Made by a program: the position numbers and the translations under genes. A stretch of 64,000 nt of DNA from Bog-756 sp963778165. Lineage in GTDB: Bacteria > Actinomycetota > Acidimicrobiia > Acidimicrobiales > RAAP-2. The stretch spans positions 310,001 through 374,000 of the forward strand of contig CAVZTE010000004.1 of the NCBI GenBank assembly GCA_963778165.1. The letters run 5' to 3'. Of this stretch, positions 17,339 through 27,311 are shown piece after piece (the stretch's first letter is position 1; each line of letters opens with the position of its first letter). The notes below the pieces were generated by a model. The model saw nothing but the letters and a program-made list of their open reading frames with translations, had not been told where the DNA came from and searched no databases.

Positions 17339-17977
17339 ATGGATGCCATGACCACCGCCAAGGAGCCGACCACGGACCACCCGACCCCACCCGGTCGCCG
17401 CTACGACGGTACCCTGCGCGCCCAACGAGCCGAGGAGACCCGCGAGAAGATACTCGTAGCCGGCTCCGAGCTCCTGCACCGCTCGACGGTGCGCGACTGG
17501 AAGAAGCTGACCGTGAGGGGTGTGGCCGAACGGGCCGGGGTCAACGAGCGGACCGTCTACCGGTACTTCGGGAGTGAGCGCGGACTTCGCGACGCCGTGA
17601 TGAGCCGGAACGAGCAGGACGCCGGCATCGACCTGGCCGGCATGCAGCTCGATGACATCTCGAAGGTAGCGGCCCAGATCTTCGAGCACGTCTCCCAGTA
17701 TCCGAGGGAGCCGCGTCCGTCACTCGACCCGACCCTGGTCGATGCCAAGGACCGACAGCGCCAAGCGCTGCTCGGCGCGGTGGCCGAGCGGACCGGGTCG
17801 TGGACCGACGAGGAGCGGACCGTGGCGGCGGCCCTGTTCGACGTGCTGTGGAGCGTGGCGGCCTACGAGCGCCTGGTGGTCGATTGGGAGCTCGATCACG
17901 ACCAGGCCGTGGCCGGGATGGCCTGGGTCATCGGGTTGGTGGAGGAAGCGGTCCGGGATGGTCGGAGACCGTTGTGA
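17339..17977 (+). CDS. TetR-family transcriptional regulator
   Basis: TetR repressor, 212 aa. The N-terminal helix-turn-helix is recognisable in VRGVAERAGVNERTVYRYF, and the helical ligand domain follows. Start at ATG 17339 (or ATG 17348); longer in-frame reading lies within the SDR and is an overlap artefact. It is the last gene of the P450-SDR operon and probably autoregulates it and perhaps the divergent alcohol dehydrogenase operon. Ligand unknown. Confidence 0.85.
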   Translation: MDAMTTAKEPTTDHPTPPGRRYDGTLRAQRAEETREKILVAGSELLHRSTVRDWKKLTVRGVAERAGVNERTVYRYFGSERGLRDAVMSRNEQDAGIDLAGMQLDDISKVAAQIFEHVSQYPREPRPSLDPTLVDAKDRQRQALLGAVAERTGSWTDEERTVAAALFDVLWSVAAYERLVVDWELDHDQAVAGMAWVIGLVEEAVRDGRRPL

Positions 17978-17980
17978 CGG

Positions 17981-18016
17981 CCACAGCTCGGCACTACCGA
18001 CCGGCCTCAGCTGTGG
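17981..18016. terminator. Inverted repeat between convergent TetR and SDR genes
   Basis: CCACAGCT and AGCTGTGG form an 8-bp perfect stem around a 20-nt loop, spanning the 29-bp gap and the last codons of the SDR. No T-run. The position fits a bidirectional transcription stop. Confidence 0.35.
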
Positions 18017-18786
18017 GCGGTCGTCTGGCCCGGCACCGAGTGGCGCACCGGCCGGCCGGCCACGGTCCCGCCGTCCACCGGCACCACGATGCCGGTGATC
18101 TGGGCCGAACGGTCGCCGGCCAGGAACAGCACGGCTTCGGCCACGTCAGCCGGCGACCCCTGTCGTTGCAGGGGCTGGTCCAGCTCGATGGTGGGACCCA
18201 GGTCGTAGCTGGTGATACCGGTGGGGATGTGGCCCGGGGCGATGCAGTTCACCCGGATGCCGTACTCGGCCAGGTCGACGGCCACCATCCGGCTGAACTG
18301 CACGATGGCGGCCTTGGAGGTGCGGTAGGCGATGGGCGGACCTCCGCCGGTGAGGCCTCCGATGGACGAGGTGTTGATGATGGAGCCACCGCCGTGCTCG
18401 GCCATGTACCGACCGGCCCGCTGGGTGCCGACGATCACGCCGAACAGGTTGACGCCCATGACCCGGTCGAAGTCGCGGAGGTCGTCGCGCAGGAACCGGC
18501 GGAACGAACTGGAGATACCGGCGTTGTTGACCATGACGTCCAGGCCACCGAACCGGTCCACCGCCAGGTCCACCAAAGCCTGCACCTCGTCAGGGTCGGA
18601 CACGTCGGTCCGCCGGAAGGCCACGCCGTCGCCCAGGCCGGCCGCCACCGCCCGGCCCTCCTCGTCGGCGACATCGGCGATGACCACCTTGGCCCCTTCG
18701 GCGGCGAACAGCTCGGCGACGGCCCGGCCGATCCCGCTGGCCCCGCCGGTGACGACGGCCACCTTGCCCGACAGTTCCTGACCCAT
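18007..18786 (-). CDS. Short-chain dehydrogenase/reductase (SDR)
   Basis: Classical SDR of 259 aa: TGGASGIG cofactor loop, NNAG, catalytic YRTSK, APGH loop. Start at ATG 18786 with AAAGGAA about 10 nt upstream; the longer reading lacks such a site. It is transcribed divergently from the P450-amidohydrolase pair (122-bp gap) and is probably a hydroxy-substrate dehydrogenase of the same pathway. Confidence 0.88.
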   Translation of the reverse strand: MGQELSGKVAVVTGGASGIGRAVAELFAAEGAKVVIADVADEEGRAVAAGLGDGVAFRRTDVSDPDEVQALVDLAVDRFGGLDVMVNNAGISSSFRRFLRDDLRDFDRVMGVNLFGVIVGTQRAGRYMAEHGGGSIINTSSIGGLTGGGPPIAYRTSKAAIVQFSRMVAVDLAEYGIRVNCIAPGHIPTGITSYDLGPTIELDQPLQRQGSPADVAEAVLFLAGDRSAQITGIVVPVDGGTVAGRPVRHSVPGQTTAHS

Positions 18787-18908
18787 ACCCAGTGGTTCCT
18801 TTCGCCGCGGCCACTGAACATACCCCGGGTCCGCACCCGTCGACGCACCCGACCGATCGATGCACCAATCCCCATCGGGCACCCGCCCTTCCCCACCCTG
18901 GAGCGCCA

Positions 18909-20165
18909 GTGAGCAACCCGCAGTTCGATTCCATCGACTTCTTCCTCACCCGGGAGCTCATCGACGATCCCTACCCCTACTTGGCGCACCTACGCGCCCA
19001 GTGCCCTGTCCTCAAAGAGCCCCACCACGACGTCTACATGGTCACCGGCTACGACGAGGCTGTGGAGATCTACCACGACCAGGCCACCTTCTCGAACTGC
19101 AACTCGGCCATCGGTCCCTTCGCCGAGTTCCCCGTTCCCCTGGAAGGCGACGACGTCACCGAGACCATCGAGACCTACCGCGACGACCTGCCCTTCGGCG
19201 ACCAGCTCCCGACCTTCGACCCGCCCAAGCACACCGCCCAACGCGGACTGTTGATGCGCCTGATCACCCCGAAGCGCCTCAAGGAGAGCGAGGCCTCGCT
19301 GCAGCGGCTGGCCGACGACCAGATCGACCGGTTCCACGCCCGGGGCTCGTGCGAGTTCGTGGGTGAGTACGCCCAGCCCTACACCATGCTGGTCATCGCC
19401 GACCTGCTCGGGGTGCCCGAGGAGGACCATCCCGAGTTCGTCGAGAAGCTCATGCACACCGGCAAGATCGAGATGACCCACAGTCCCCTCGAGTACCTCT
19501 ACGCCCGGTTCACCGGCTACATCGAGGACCGGCGCCGCAACCCCCGCGACGATGTGATGACCGGATTGGCCACCGCCACCTTCCCCGACGGCACCCTGCC
19601 CCCGGTGGAGGACGTGATGAAGATCGCCTCCAACCTGTTCGCCGCGGGCCAGGAGACCACGGCCCGGCTCCTCGGCACCGCCCTCATGACCCTGGCCGAG
19701 AACCCCGAGCTCCAACAGCAGCTCCGTGACGACCGCAGCCTGGTCCCCGCCTTCATCGAGGAGTCGTTACGGCTGGAGCCGCCCATCAACGGCACCTTCC
19801 GGCTGTCGCGGACACCCACCACGGTGCAGGGCACCGAGATCCCGGCCGGCAGCACGGTCATGGTCCTACCCAGTGCGGCCAACCGCGACCCGCGTGAGTT
19901 CGAGGACCCCGACGAGCTACGACTCGACCGCCGGAACGCCCGCCAGCACATCGCCTTCGGCCACGGCATCCACACCTGCGCCGGCGCACCGCTGGCCCGG
20001 GCCGAGTCCAACGTGTCCCTCCAGCGCCTGCTCGACCGGATGGGGGAGATTCGCATCTCCGACGCCGACCACGGCCCGGCCGGTGACCGGCACTGGGCGT
20101 ACACCCGGACCTGGATGTTGCGCGGCCACGACCGGCTCCATCTGGAGTTCACCCCCATCGGGTAA
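18909..20165 (+). CDS. Cytochrome P450
   Basis: P450 of 418 aa: I-helix AAGQETTAR, ExxR in EESLRLE, haem loop FGHGIHTCAG (Cys near residue 356). It belongs to a different subfamily from the other three P450s. GTG start has GGAG 6 nt upstream; the longer reading through a Pro/His-rich stretch is not supported. An amidohydrolase_2 gene follows 59 bp downstream. Confidence 0.92.
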   Translation: MSNPQFDSIDFFLTRELIDDPYPYLAHLRAQCPVLKEPHHDVYMVTGYDEAVEIYHDQATFSNCNSAIGPFAEFPVPLEGDDVTETIETYRDDLPFGDQLPTFDPPKHTAQRGLLMRLITPKRLKESEASLQRLADDQIDRFHARGSCEFVGEYAQPYTMLVIADLLGVPEEDHPEFVEKLMHTGKIEMTHSPLEYLYARFTGYIEDRRRNPRDDVMTGLATATFPDGTLPPVEDVMKIASNLFAAGQETTARLLGTALMTLAENPELQQQLRDDRSLVPAFIEESLRLEPPINGTFRLSRTPTTVQGTEIPAGSTVMVLPSAANRDPREFEDPDELRLDRRNARQHIAFGHGIHTCAGAPLARAESNVSLQRLLDRMGEIRISDADHGPAGDRHWAYTRTWMLRGHDRLHLEFTPIG

Positions 20166-20224
20166 TCGACGATGCCGTTTTCCCCATCACATCCGACAAC
20201 AGCTTCCAAGGAACCGAGGATCCC

Positions 20225-21415
20225 GTGACCAGGTACGAAGGCCCGATCTTTGACGCCGACAACCACCTCTACGAGACCGAGGATGCGCTGACCCGCTACC
20301 TGCCCAAGGAGCACGACGGCTTCATCAAGTACATCCAGGTCAAAGGGCGGACCAAGATCGCCATCGCCAACCACATCAGCGAGTCCATTCCCAACCCCAC
20401 CTTCGAAGTGGTGGCACCGCCCGGAGCCTTCGCCGAGTACTTCTCCGGCCACAACACCGAGGGGAAGACCCTCCGGGAGATGGCCGGCAAGCCCATTCCG
20501 GCCATCGACGCCTTCCGCTCGGCTGGACCGCGCCTCTCCCTCCTCGACGAGAGCGGCATCGACGCCGCCTTGATGTTCCCGACCCTGGCCAGCCTCATCG
20601 AAGTCAATCTCCTGGACGATCCCGACATGACCTGCACGGTGATCCACGCCTACAACCAGTGGCTCCATGACGAGTGGACCTTCGACTACCACCATCGGAT
20701 CTTCGCCACCCCGGTGGTCAATCCGTGCCTGGTCGATCGGGGCATCGCCGAGCTCGAGTGGGCCCTCGAGCGCGGCGCCAAGGTGGTGCTCCTCCGACCG
20801 GGAGCGGTGGCCGGGACCAGGGGCACCAAGTCCCCCTTCCTACCGGAGTTCGACCCGTTCTGGGCCAAGGTGGCCGAGGCCGGGGTGTTGGTGGCCATGC
20901 ACGCCTCCGACTCCGGCTACCAGCGCCACGCCAACGAGTGGGAGGGTGACGGGCGCGACATGCAGCCCTTTGCCCCGCGACCGTTCAGCGATGCCGTCAA
21001 CACCGGGCGGCCCATCAGTGACACCGTGACCTCGGCCATCTGCCACGGGATGCTGAGCCGGTTCCCGACGGTGCGGCTGATGAGCGTCGAGAACGGTGGG
21101 AGTTGGGCCCTGCCGTGCCTGAAGGCGCTGGAGAAGACCTACGGCAAGATGCCCAACGCCTTCATGGAGCACCCCCGGGAGGTCTTCCTCCGCAACATCT
21201 ACATCAACCCGTTCTGGGAGGACTCGCTCGAGGCCCTCATCGACGTGATGACCCCTGAGCACATCACCTTCGGATCCGACTACCCCCACCCCGAGGGGCT
21301 GGCTGAACCGTTCGCCTGGGCCGACGCCATCACCGATCGCTATCCGAGCGACGCCGTGGCCAAGATCATGGGCGGCAACATGTTCGATCTGCTGGGGCTG
21401 CCACAGCCCGCTTGA
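20225..21415 (+). CDS. Amidohydrolase_2 family protein (DADNHLYE group)
   Basis: TIM-barrel metal-dependent hydrolase or decarboxylase, 396 aa. The N-terminal motif FDADNHLYE supplies a D-x-H ligand pair. His in VAMHASDSGY and Asp in FGSDYPHPEG complete a decarboxylase/hydrolase-like metal site. It is closely similar along its length to the protein at 44928-46124 (shared PNPTF.VVA.PGA, MFPTLASL, SDYPHPEGLA). This group is frequent in actinobacterial lipid catabolic islands, but its reaction is not established as far as I know. It probably acts on the product of the adjacent P450. Confidence 0.82.
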   Translation: MTRYEGPIFDADNHLYETEDALTRYLPKEHDGFIKYIQVKGRTKIAIANHISESIPNPTFEVVAPPGAFAEYFSGHNTEGKTLREMAGKPIPAIDAFRSAGPRLSLLDESGIDAALMFPTLASLIEVNLLDDPDMTCTVIHAYNQWLHDEWTFDYHHRIFATPVVNPCLVDRGIAELEWALERGAKVVLLRPGAVAGTRGTKSPFLPEFDPFWAKVAEAGVLVAMHASDSGYQRHANEWEGDGRDMQPFAPRPFSDAVNTGRPISDTVTSAICHGMLSRFPTVRLMSVENGGSWALPCLKALEKTYGKMPNAFMEHPREVFLRNIYINPFWEDSLEALIDVMTPEHITFGSDYPHPEGLAEPFAWADAITDRYPSDAVAKIMGGNMFDLLGLPQPA

Positions 21416-21424
21416 TGGGCCGGC

Positions 21425-24262
21425 TCAGCGGGTAGGCAGGCTGCTCGGTGAGGCTCGACCACCCTCGAGCGGACGGCCGGCCAGAAACGCCTCCACCGCG
21501 TCGACTTCGAGTGGTCGGGCATAGAGGAAGCCCTGGCCGCTGTCGCAGTGCTCCCGCTCGAGCTGTGAGTACTGCCCGGACTCCTCGATGCCTTCGGCCA
21601 ACGTCTCGAGGCCCAGGGTCTTGCCCAGCTCGACCAGGGTACGGAGCAGCGTGCCCGACTCGGGCGAATCGGCCAGGGAGGCGATGAAGGAACGGTCGAT
21701 CTTGAGGATGTCGACCGGGAACTGACGGAGGTAGGTCAGTGACGAGAGCCCGGTCCCGAAGTCGTCGACGGCGATGCGGACCCCGGTGGCCTTCAAGGCC
21801 TCCAACCTCGCGCCGGTGGCGCTTCTCATGATGTTCTTCTCGGAGATCTCGATGGTGAGCAAAGACGGGGTGAAGCCCGACTCGGCCAGGGCGTCCCGGA
21901 CGTCATCGATGAGATGGTCCGAGCTGAGCTGCCGGGCCGAGACGTTCACCGACATTCCCAGCCGGTAGCCGCGCTCCTGCCACCGGGCACCCTGTCGGCA
22001 GGCCTGGTGGAGTACCCATCGCCCTACGACGGCCATCATGCCCGAGCTCTCCAGAGTCGGGAGGAAGGCCTCGGGCGGCAGCGGGCCCCGGCGGGGATGG
22101 TCCCAACGGAGCAGGGCCTCCACCCCGGTGGTCTGCCCGCCGGACAGATTGAAGATGGGCTGGAACACCAACGAGAACTGGTCGTACAGCAACGCTTCCC
22201 TGAGGTCCATCTCCAAGTGGTGGTGGTCCTGGACCGCGGTGTGCATCTCCGGCTCGAAGGCCACGAAGCAGTCCTTGCCGTGAGCCTTGGCCTCGTAGAG
22301 GGCGATATCGGCGTCCCGTAGCAGCTCGGTGGCCGAGTCCCGGATGCCGGTGGCGATGCCGATGCTGGCCGTGACCATCAGCGGCCCGGCCGACACCCCG
22401 CGCAGTTCGAAGGGGGGACGGAGCGCCTCGAGGAGGCGCTCGGCCACCAGCTCGGGTCCCACGTCCATGGAGCTCCCGTCCACCAGGACCACGAACTCGT
22501 CGCCGCCCAGGCGGCCGATGGTGTCCGTCTCGCGCATGGTCACCTGAAGCCGTTCGGTGACGGCCCGGAGGAGCTGGTCCCCGACTCCGTGGCCCAGGGC
22601 ATCGTTCACGTCCTTGAATCCGTCGAGGTCGATGAAGAGGGCGGCGATCTGGATCTGGTCCCGTCGGGCCCGGGCCAGCATCAGCTCGGTGCGATCGAGG
22701 ATCAGGGCCCGGTTGGGCAGCCCGGTCAGCGAGTCATGGACCGCCTGGAACCGGATCTGGTCGACCAGTCGGGCGTTGGCGATGGCCGTCGAAGCCTGGG
22801 CCGCCAACCCGTTGAGCCGCTCCGACAGCCAGGGCGTGACGGTGAGCCGCTCGGGTTGGCTGGTGACGCCGGCCACGATGGCGCCGATGGTCACTCCGGC
22901 CACCACGATCGGAGCGGATACCGAGGCCACGCTGCCGAACTCCGACAAGGGGACCTGGGTGAGTCCGCCGGCCATCACCGAGTCGGGTGGTGCCTCGTGG
23001 AACGACCGGGAGCTGAGCCGGGCCACGTCCTCGTCGCGGTACCCGACGGATCCGGCCAGCCGATGGCCGGCGCTGGATACTCCCAACTCATCGACCTGGT
23101 CGAGGAAGACCGCGGCCCGGTCGCAGTCGATGATGTCCGGTACGGCCGCGGCCACTTTGGCGGCCATGTCCTCGGTGCAGACGATCTCGGTCAGGGACAT
23201 GGCCAGGTCCAACAGGACCTGGGCCGTGGTGGCCTGCTGGCGCGACTCGTCGAGGGCGTCGGCGGTGTCGAGGGCGGCCGCGGCCAGACGGGCGTACGAC
23301 TGGAGGGTGGACTCGGACAAGGCGGAGAAGACGCCGCCGCCCTCGTCGACGGCCAGGACGCCGTAGCGTCGACGGGCCGAGGCCACGTCCACGGCGATGA
23401 CGTTGCCGGGCCCGGCTCTCCCGGCCAGTAGGTCGTCAGCCATCGACGAGGCCTGGGGCTCACTGAGTCCTTCGAAGTACACCTGGCGAGGTCGTCCAGC
23501 CCGGGGCTCCAGAGCCAGCAGCGCTCCACCCGATCCCACCGCGGTCCGCAACGACGAGGCCACAAATCCCTGCAGGACGTCCTCATAGCGTTCGCTGGAG
23601 GTGAGGTCGGCGATCATCTCCTGGATCTGCTCCAGCCGGGCCTCGACCAGCTCGGCCCGCATCCGGTAGTGCTCCGCCCGGAGCGAGTCGGTGTCCTCTT
23701 CCTGCCAGCGCAGCCGGAACAGGCAGGCCGCGTCGCCCCGGCACTGACACTCCTCTTCCACCACCTCACCGGTGGGCAGGCCAAAGACGATGGGGATGAT
23801 GGCGTACTGCACCGCGGCGAAGTCGCAGAACTCCGGGTAGGGCTGGTAGCCGTCTTTGAACGACTCCCGGATGGTCCACTCGTTGGACGCCACCTCGGTC
23901 TTCTCGTACCGCCGGATCGGCACCAGCGGGTTCTCATCGGATCCACTGGCCAGCAGGGACCCCGGGGAGTCCAGGGTCTGGGCGGCCTGGGAGAGCTCCC
24001 AGGTCTTCAGCCAGTCGGACAGCAGCTCGGACTGGTCGTAGAGACTGGTGGGGTCCAACCTCGATCGCTCCTCCAGGAGCCGTCGGAACTGGCCGTACGA
24101 GCTCCACGAGCCGGCATCGGCCAGCTCGGCCAGGCTCCGGGACTCGGCCGCCCGGGTCAGCAGGGTGTCGATGCGGTCGGAGGGCATGGTCGCGACCAGG
24201 AACTCCATCAACAACTTGGTATAGACCCCGGAAATATGGTGCTCCGCCTGGCTCGCCTCCAT
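21425..24262 (-). CDS. GGDEF-EAL protein with V4R-like and GAF-like sensor regions
   Basis: Cyclic-di-GMP enzyme of about 945 aa, cytosolic with no membrane segment seen. An N-terminal sensor has a CQCRGDAACLF patch near residue 170, resembling the Cys/Gly pattern of V4R/4VR small-molecule-binding domains. Two GAF-like regions follow (about 250-390 and 400-550). The GGDEF motif is intact (RLGGDEF near 585) with an RETD inhibitory site five residues upstream. The EAL domain has GVEALLRWDH near 712 and DDFGTGLSS near 829. Both activities may be functional. The start at 24262 is tentative: GGAAGG directly abuts the ATG, and the next ATG at LLMEFL is possible. It is a rare signalling gene among catabolic genes and could couple substrate sensing to c-di-GMP. 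Confidence 0.88.
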   Translation of the reverse strand: MEASQAEHHISGVYTKLLMEFLVATMPSDRIDTLLTRAAESRSLAELADAGSWSSYGQFRRLLEERSRLDPTSLYDQSELLSDWLKTWELSQAAQTLDSPGSLLASGSDENPLVPIRRYEKTEVASNEWTIRESFKDGYQPYPEFCDFAAVQYAIIPIVFGLPTGEVVEEECQCRGDAACLFRLRWQEEDTDSLRAEHYRMRAELVEARLEQIQEMIADLTSSERYEDVLQGFVASSLRTAVGSGGALLALEPRAGRPRQVYFEGLSEPQASSMADDLLAGRAGPGNVIAVDVASARRRYGVLAVDEGGGVFSALSESTLQSYARLAAAALDTADALDESRQQATTAQVLLDLAMSLTEIVCTEDMAAKVAAAVPDIIDCDRAAVFLDQVDELGVSSAGHRLAGSVGYRDEDVARLSSRSFHEAPPDSVMAGGLTQVPLSEFGSVASVSAPIVVAGVTIGAIVAGVTSQPERLTVTPWLSERLNGLAAQASTAIANARLVDQIRFQAVHDSLTGLPNRALILDRTELMLARARRDQIQIAALFIDLDGFKDVNDALGHGVGDQLLRAVTERLQVTMRETDTIGRLGGDEFVVLVDGSSMDVGPELVAERLLEALRPPFELRGVSAGPLMVTASIGIATGIRDSATELLRDADIALYEAKAHGKDCFVAFEPEMHTAVQDHHHLEMDLREALLYDQFSLVFQPIFNLSGGQTTGVEALLRWDHPRRGPLPPEAFLPTLESSGMMAVVGRWVLHQACRQGARWQERGYRLGMSVNVSARQLSSDHLIDDVRDALAESGFTPSLLTIEISEKNIMRSATGARLEALKATGVRIAVDDFGTGLSSLTYLRQFPVDILKIDRSFIASLADSPESGTLLRTLVELGKTLGLETLAEGIEESGQYSQLEREHCDSGQGFLYARPLEVDAVEAFLAGRPLEGGRASPSSLPTR

Positions 24263-24318
24263 CCTTCCAGGATCGACAGATCGGGCGGCGGCCTTTAGCC
24301 CGGCCCTGTGGCCAGGCG

Positions 24319-25003
24319 TCAGGCCAGGTTCTCGAGCGCCTCCAGCTCCTTGCGCAGGCCCCGCCATACCCGGCGTTTGGTGGCGGCGAAGGCGTCACCC
24401 GGCAACCCGGCCAGCTCGGCCGCCAGCGAGCAGGCCCGGGGCAGCGGATCCGACCCCCAGCTCGTCGAGGAAGCCCATCTCCAGGGCCCGCTCCGGCGAG
24501 GCCACCTCGGCGAACATGGTGGCCGAGGTGAGGAACCGGTGCTCGATCCGGTGGGAGGCCACGGCCACGGCGAACGACGGGAGCGCCATCCCGATGGCCA
24601 CCTCGTTCAGTCCCAGGCGGTAGGGGCCGGTGCGCCCGACGCGGTAGTCGGCGCACAAGAGGAGCAGGGCCCCTCCGGCCAGGGCGTGGCCGCTGCAGGA
24701 GGCCACGATGGGCACCGGCGCCTCGATGGCCTGGCGGTACAGCCGGGCGCCCCGTCCCAGCAGCTCCATCACCTCTTCTTCCTCCCCCGACGTCATGATG
24801 GCCAGGTCGAAGCCGGCCGAGAAGCACCCGTCCCTCCCGGCGATGACCAGGGGCTTGCGGAGCTGCACGGCGGTGGCGATGGCCGACCTCAGCCCGTCGA
24901 TGATCTCGACGGAGAGGGCATTGGCCTTGCCGTCGTCGATGGTGACCACCAGGTAACCGCCGGCGTTGGCCAGGTCCACCGGAGACGACGGTTCGGCACT
25001 CAT
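24319..25003 (-). CDS. Enoyl-CoA hydratase/isomerase family protein, one frameshift
   Basis: Crotonase-family protein of about 228 aa after correction. The substrate-binding oxyanion region is CFSAGFDL, with SGHALAGGALLLL as the second element. As sequenced the frame breaks about 20 codons after ERALEMGFLDELG. Removing one C from the CCCCC run at 24453-24457 restores a family-typical C-terminus (SLAAELAGLPGDAFAATK). This is a clear homopolymer overcall signature. Its ATG overlaps the TGA of the quinone oxidoreductase gene, so it is the last gene of the acyl-CoA dehydrogenase operon. Confidence 0.82.
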
Positions 25004-25978
25004 CGGCTGGGATCCACGAGTACTTTGCCGGTGGCCCGGCGCTCGGCCAGATCGGCGAGGGCCCGATCCACCTGGTCGAGGGGATAGATGGCCGAGATGT
25101 GGGGAGCGGCCCGCCCCGACCGGGCCAGTTCGGCCAGCTCGACCAGGTCCCGCCGGCGATCGTCAGCCTGGTTGCGGGCGAACCCTTCCAAGTGTGAACC
25201 CCGTCACCACCACGCCCTTCAGGAGGACCAGGTTGAGCGGGATGGCCGGTATCTGGCCCGAGGCGAACCCCACCGTGACGAAGCGGCCGCCCCATCCCAG
25301 GGCCCGCAGGGCCTGTTCGGCCTGGGGGCCGCCGACCGGGTCCACCACCACGTCGGCAGCCCCGCCGGTGATCTCTTTGATCCGGACCTTGAGGTCCTCG
25401 GTCCCGTAGTTCACCCCGGCTTCGGCCCCGTGTTCCAAGCACAGGGCGATCTTGTCGGCTGACGATGCCGCCGCCAACACCCGGGCGCCGAGCACGGCGG
25501 CCAACTCCACCGCGGCCAGCCCCACCCCTCCGGCAGCCCCCAGCACCACCACCCACTCGCCGGGCTGCACCCGGGCCACGCTCCGGAGGGCGTGGTAGGC
25601 GGTCTGATGAGCCACCCCCGAGGCCGCCGCCGTGGTGAGCTCGACCGCCGGGTCGACCGGCTGGAGCGAGGTGGCCGGCACCACGATCTGCTCGGCGAAG
25701 GCTCCGATCAGACTCGAGCCCATCACCCGGTCCCCTATGGCCAGGTCGTCGACACCGGCCCCGACCGAGCGCACCGTGCCGGCGAACTCGCTGCCCACGG
25801 TGAAGGGCAGGGGAATGGTGATCTGATAGCTGTCCTCCACCACCAGCACGTCGGGGAAGTTGACGGCGGCCGCGGCCACGTCCACCACCACCTGACCGGG
25901 CGCCGCCACCGGGTCGTCGATCTCCTCGATCACCACCGACCCGGGCGGGCCGTACTGCAGACATCTGGCGGCGCGCAT
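25000..25978 (-). CDS. Zinc-free MDR / NADPH:quinone oxidoreductase-like protein, one frameshift
   Basis: Medium-chain reductase of about 325 aa without zinc-binding cysteines. N-terminal MRAARCLQYGPPGSV, GSEFAGTVRSVGAGV, NADPH loop VLGAAGGVGLAAVELA. The last about 62 residues (PLDQVDRALADLAERRATGK) are in another frame; the break is near 25195, where TGFTL should join EGFARNQADDRR. Probable enoyl or quinone reductase acting on CoA or free intermediates. It starts 11 bp after the acyl-CoA dehydrogenase stop and overlaps the hydratase start (ATGA). Confidence 0.82.
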
Positions 25979-25989
25979 TCGATCGGGCC

Positions 25990-27291
25990 TCAGCTGTTTC
26001 CGACGACGTGTTCGAGCATGGCGGCCAACTTCTCCCGGGCCTCGGCCCGCTTGGCCGGCAGGTGGGCGGTGGGCCACAGACCGGGCGATGGCTCGTACCC
26101 CTTCAGGACCTCGCGGGCCACGGTGACCTTGTGGACCTCGGTGGGCCCGTCCACCACACTCATGATGGGCGCCATCATCCACATGCTGCCGAAGGGCATC
26201 TCGTTCGACACCCCGAGGGCCCCGTGGGCGTGCATCGAACGCCACACGGCATCGTGGACCACCTTCGGGGTGAGGGCCTTGATGGCGGCGATGTTCTTGC
26301 GGGTCCGCCGGTAGTCGCCGGTCTGGTCGATCTCCCAGGCCGTATAGAGCACCAGGAGGCGGAACTGGGCCAGCTCGGCGTAGGAGTCGGCGATGTCGCC
26401 CTGGATGAACTGCTTGCGGGCCAGCAGGCTGCCCTGGGTCTCGCGGCTGAGCACCCGCTCGCACAGCAGGTCGAGGGCCCGCTGGCAGCAGGCCACGGTG
26501 CGCATGGCGTGATGGACCCGACCACCCCCCAGGCGGGTCTGGGCGATGGCGAAGGCCTGGCCCTCTCCGCCCAGGAGACCCTCGGCCGGGACCCGCACGT
26601 CGTCGTAGTGGATGAGGGCGTGCATGGCCTGGTCCTCGGACTCCCCGGCCAGGCCCACGTGGCGCTCCATCACCACCCCGGGGGTGTCGGTGGGGACCAG
26701 GAACATGGAGGCACCCTGATAGATGCTCACGTCGGGATCGGTGATGGCCATCACGATGAGGAAGGTGGCGGTGCGGGCGTTGGAGGAGAAGAACTTCCAC
26801 CCGTTGATGACCCACTCGTCCCCGTCTTTGACCGCGGTGGTGGTGAACTGCTGCGGGTCCGATCCGGCCTGGGGCTCGGTCATCGAGTAACACGAGAAGC
26901 ACTCGCCGTCGAGCAGTGGCTGCAGGTAGCGCTCCTTCTGCTCGTCGGTGCCGTAGTGGGCGATGATCTCGGCGTTGCCGGTATCGGGGGCCTGGGTCCC
27001 GAAGATGATCGGGGCCCAGCTGGATACCCCGAGGATCTCGTTGAGCAGGGCCAGCTTGACCTGTCCGTAGCCCTTGCCGCCGAGCTCGGGGCCGAGATGG
27101 GCCGCCCACAGCTCGTGATCCCGGACCTCTTGCTTCATGGGATCGACGATCGGCCGCAGCTCATCGTCCAGCGGGTGGAACTGCCGGTGGGGATAGAGGA
27201 TGTCCAACGGCTCGACGTTGTCGGCTACGAACTGGCGCGCCCAGTCGAGCTTTGCTTGGAACTCCGGTTCGGTGGAGAAATCCCAGGCCAT
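25990..27291 (-). CDS. Acyl-CoA dehydrogenase
   Basis: FAD-dependent acyl-CoA dehydrogenase, 433 aa. FAD/substrate segment CYSMTEPQAGSDP, WVINGWKFFSSNA, and C-terminal VDGPTEVHK in place of the usual EGT-QIQ loop, a variant of long/branched acyl-CoA dehydrogenase-like proteins. ATG 27291 has a GAAAGGA site at 6 nt, so translation starts here even though the frame upstream is open into the TetR gene. Likely acts on a branched or short acyl-CoA whose product passes to the adjacent hydratase and reductase; divergent IcmF fits branched-chain acid breakdown. Confidence 0.88.
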   Translation of the reverse strand: MAWDFSTEPEFQAKLDWARQFVADNVEPLDILYPHRQFHPLDDELRPIVDPMKQEVRDHELWAAHLGPELGGKGYGQVKLALLNEILGVSSWAPIIFGTQAPDTGNAEIIAHYGTDEQKERYLQPLLDGECFSCYSMTEPQAGSDPQQFTTTAVKDGDEWVINGWKFFSSNARTATFLIVMAITDPDVSIYQGASMFLVPTDTPGVVMERHVGLAGESEDQAMHALIHYDDVRVPAEGLLGGEGQAFAIAQTRLGGGRVHHAMRTVACCQRALDLLCERVLSRETQGSLLARKQFIQGDIADSYAELAQFRLLVLYTAWEIDQTGDYRRTRKNIAAIKALTPKVVHDAVWRSMHAHGALGVSNEMPFGSMWMMAPIMSVVDGPTEVHKVTVAREVLKGYEPSPGLWPTAHLPAKRAEAREKLAAMLEHVVGNS

Positions 27292-27311
27292 GGGAGTCCT
27301 TTCTACAGGGG

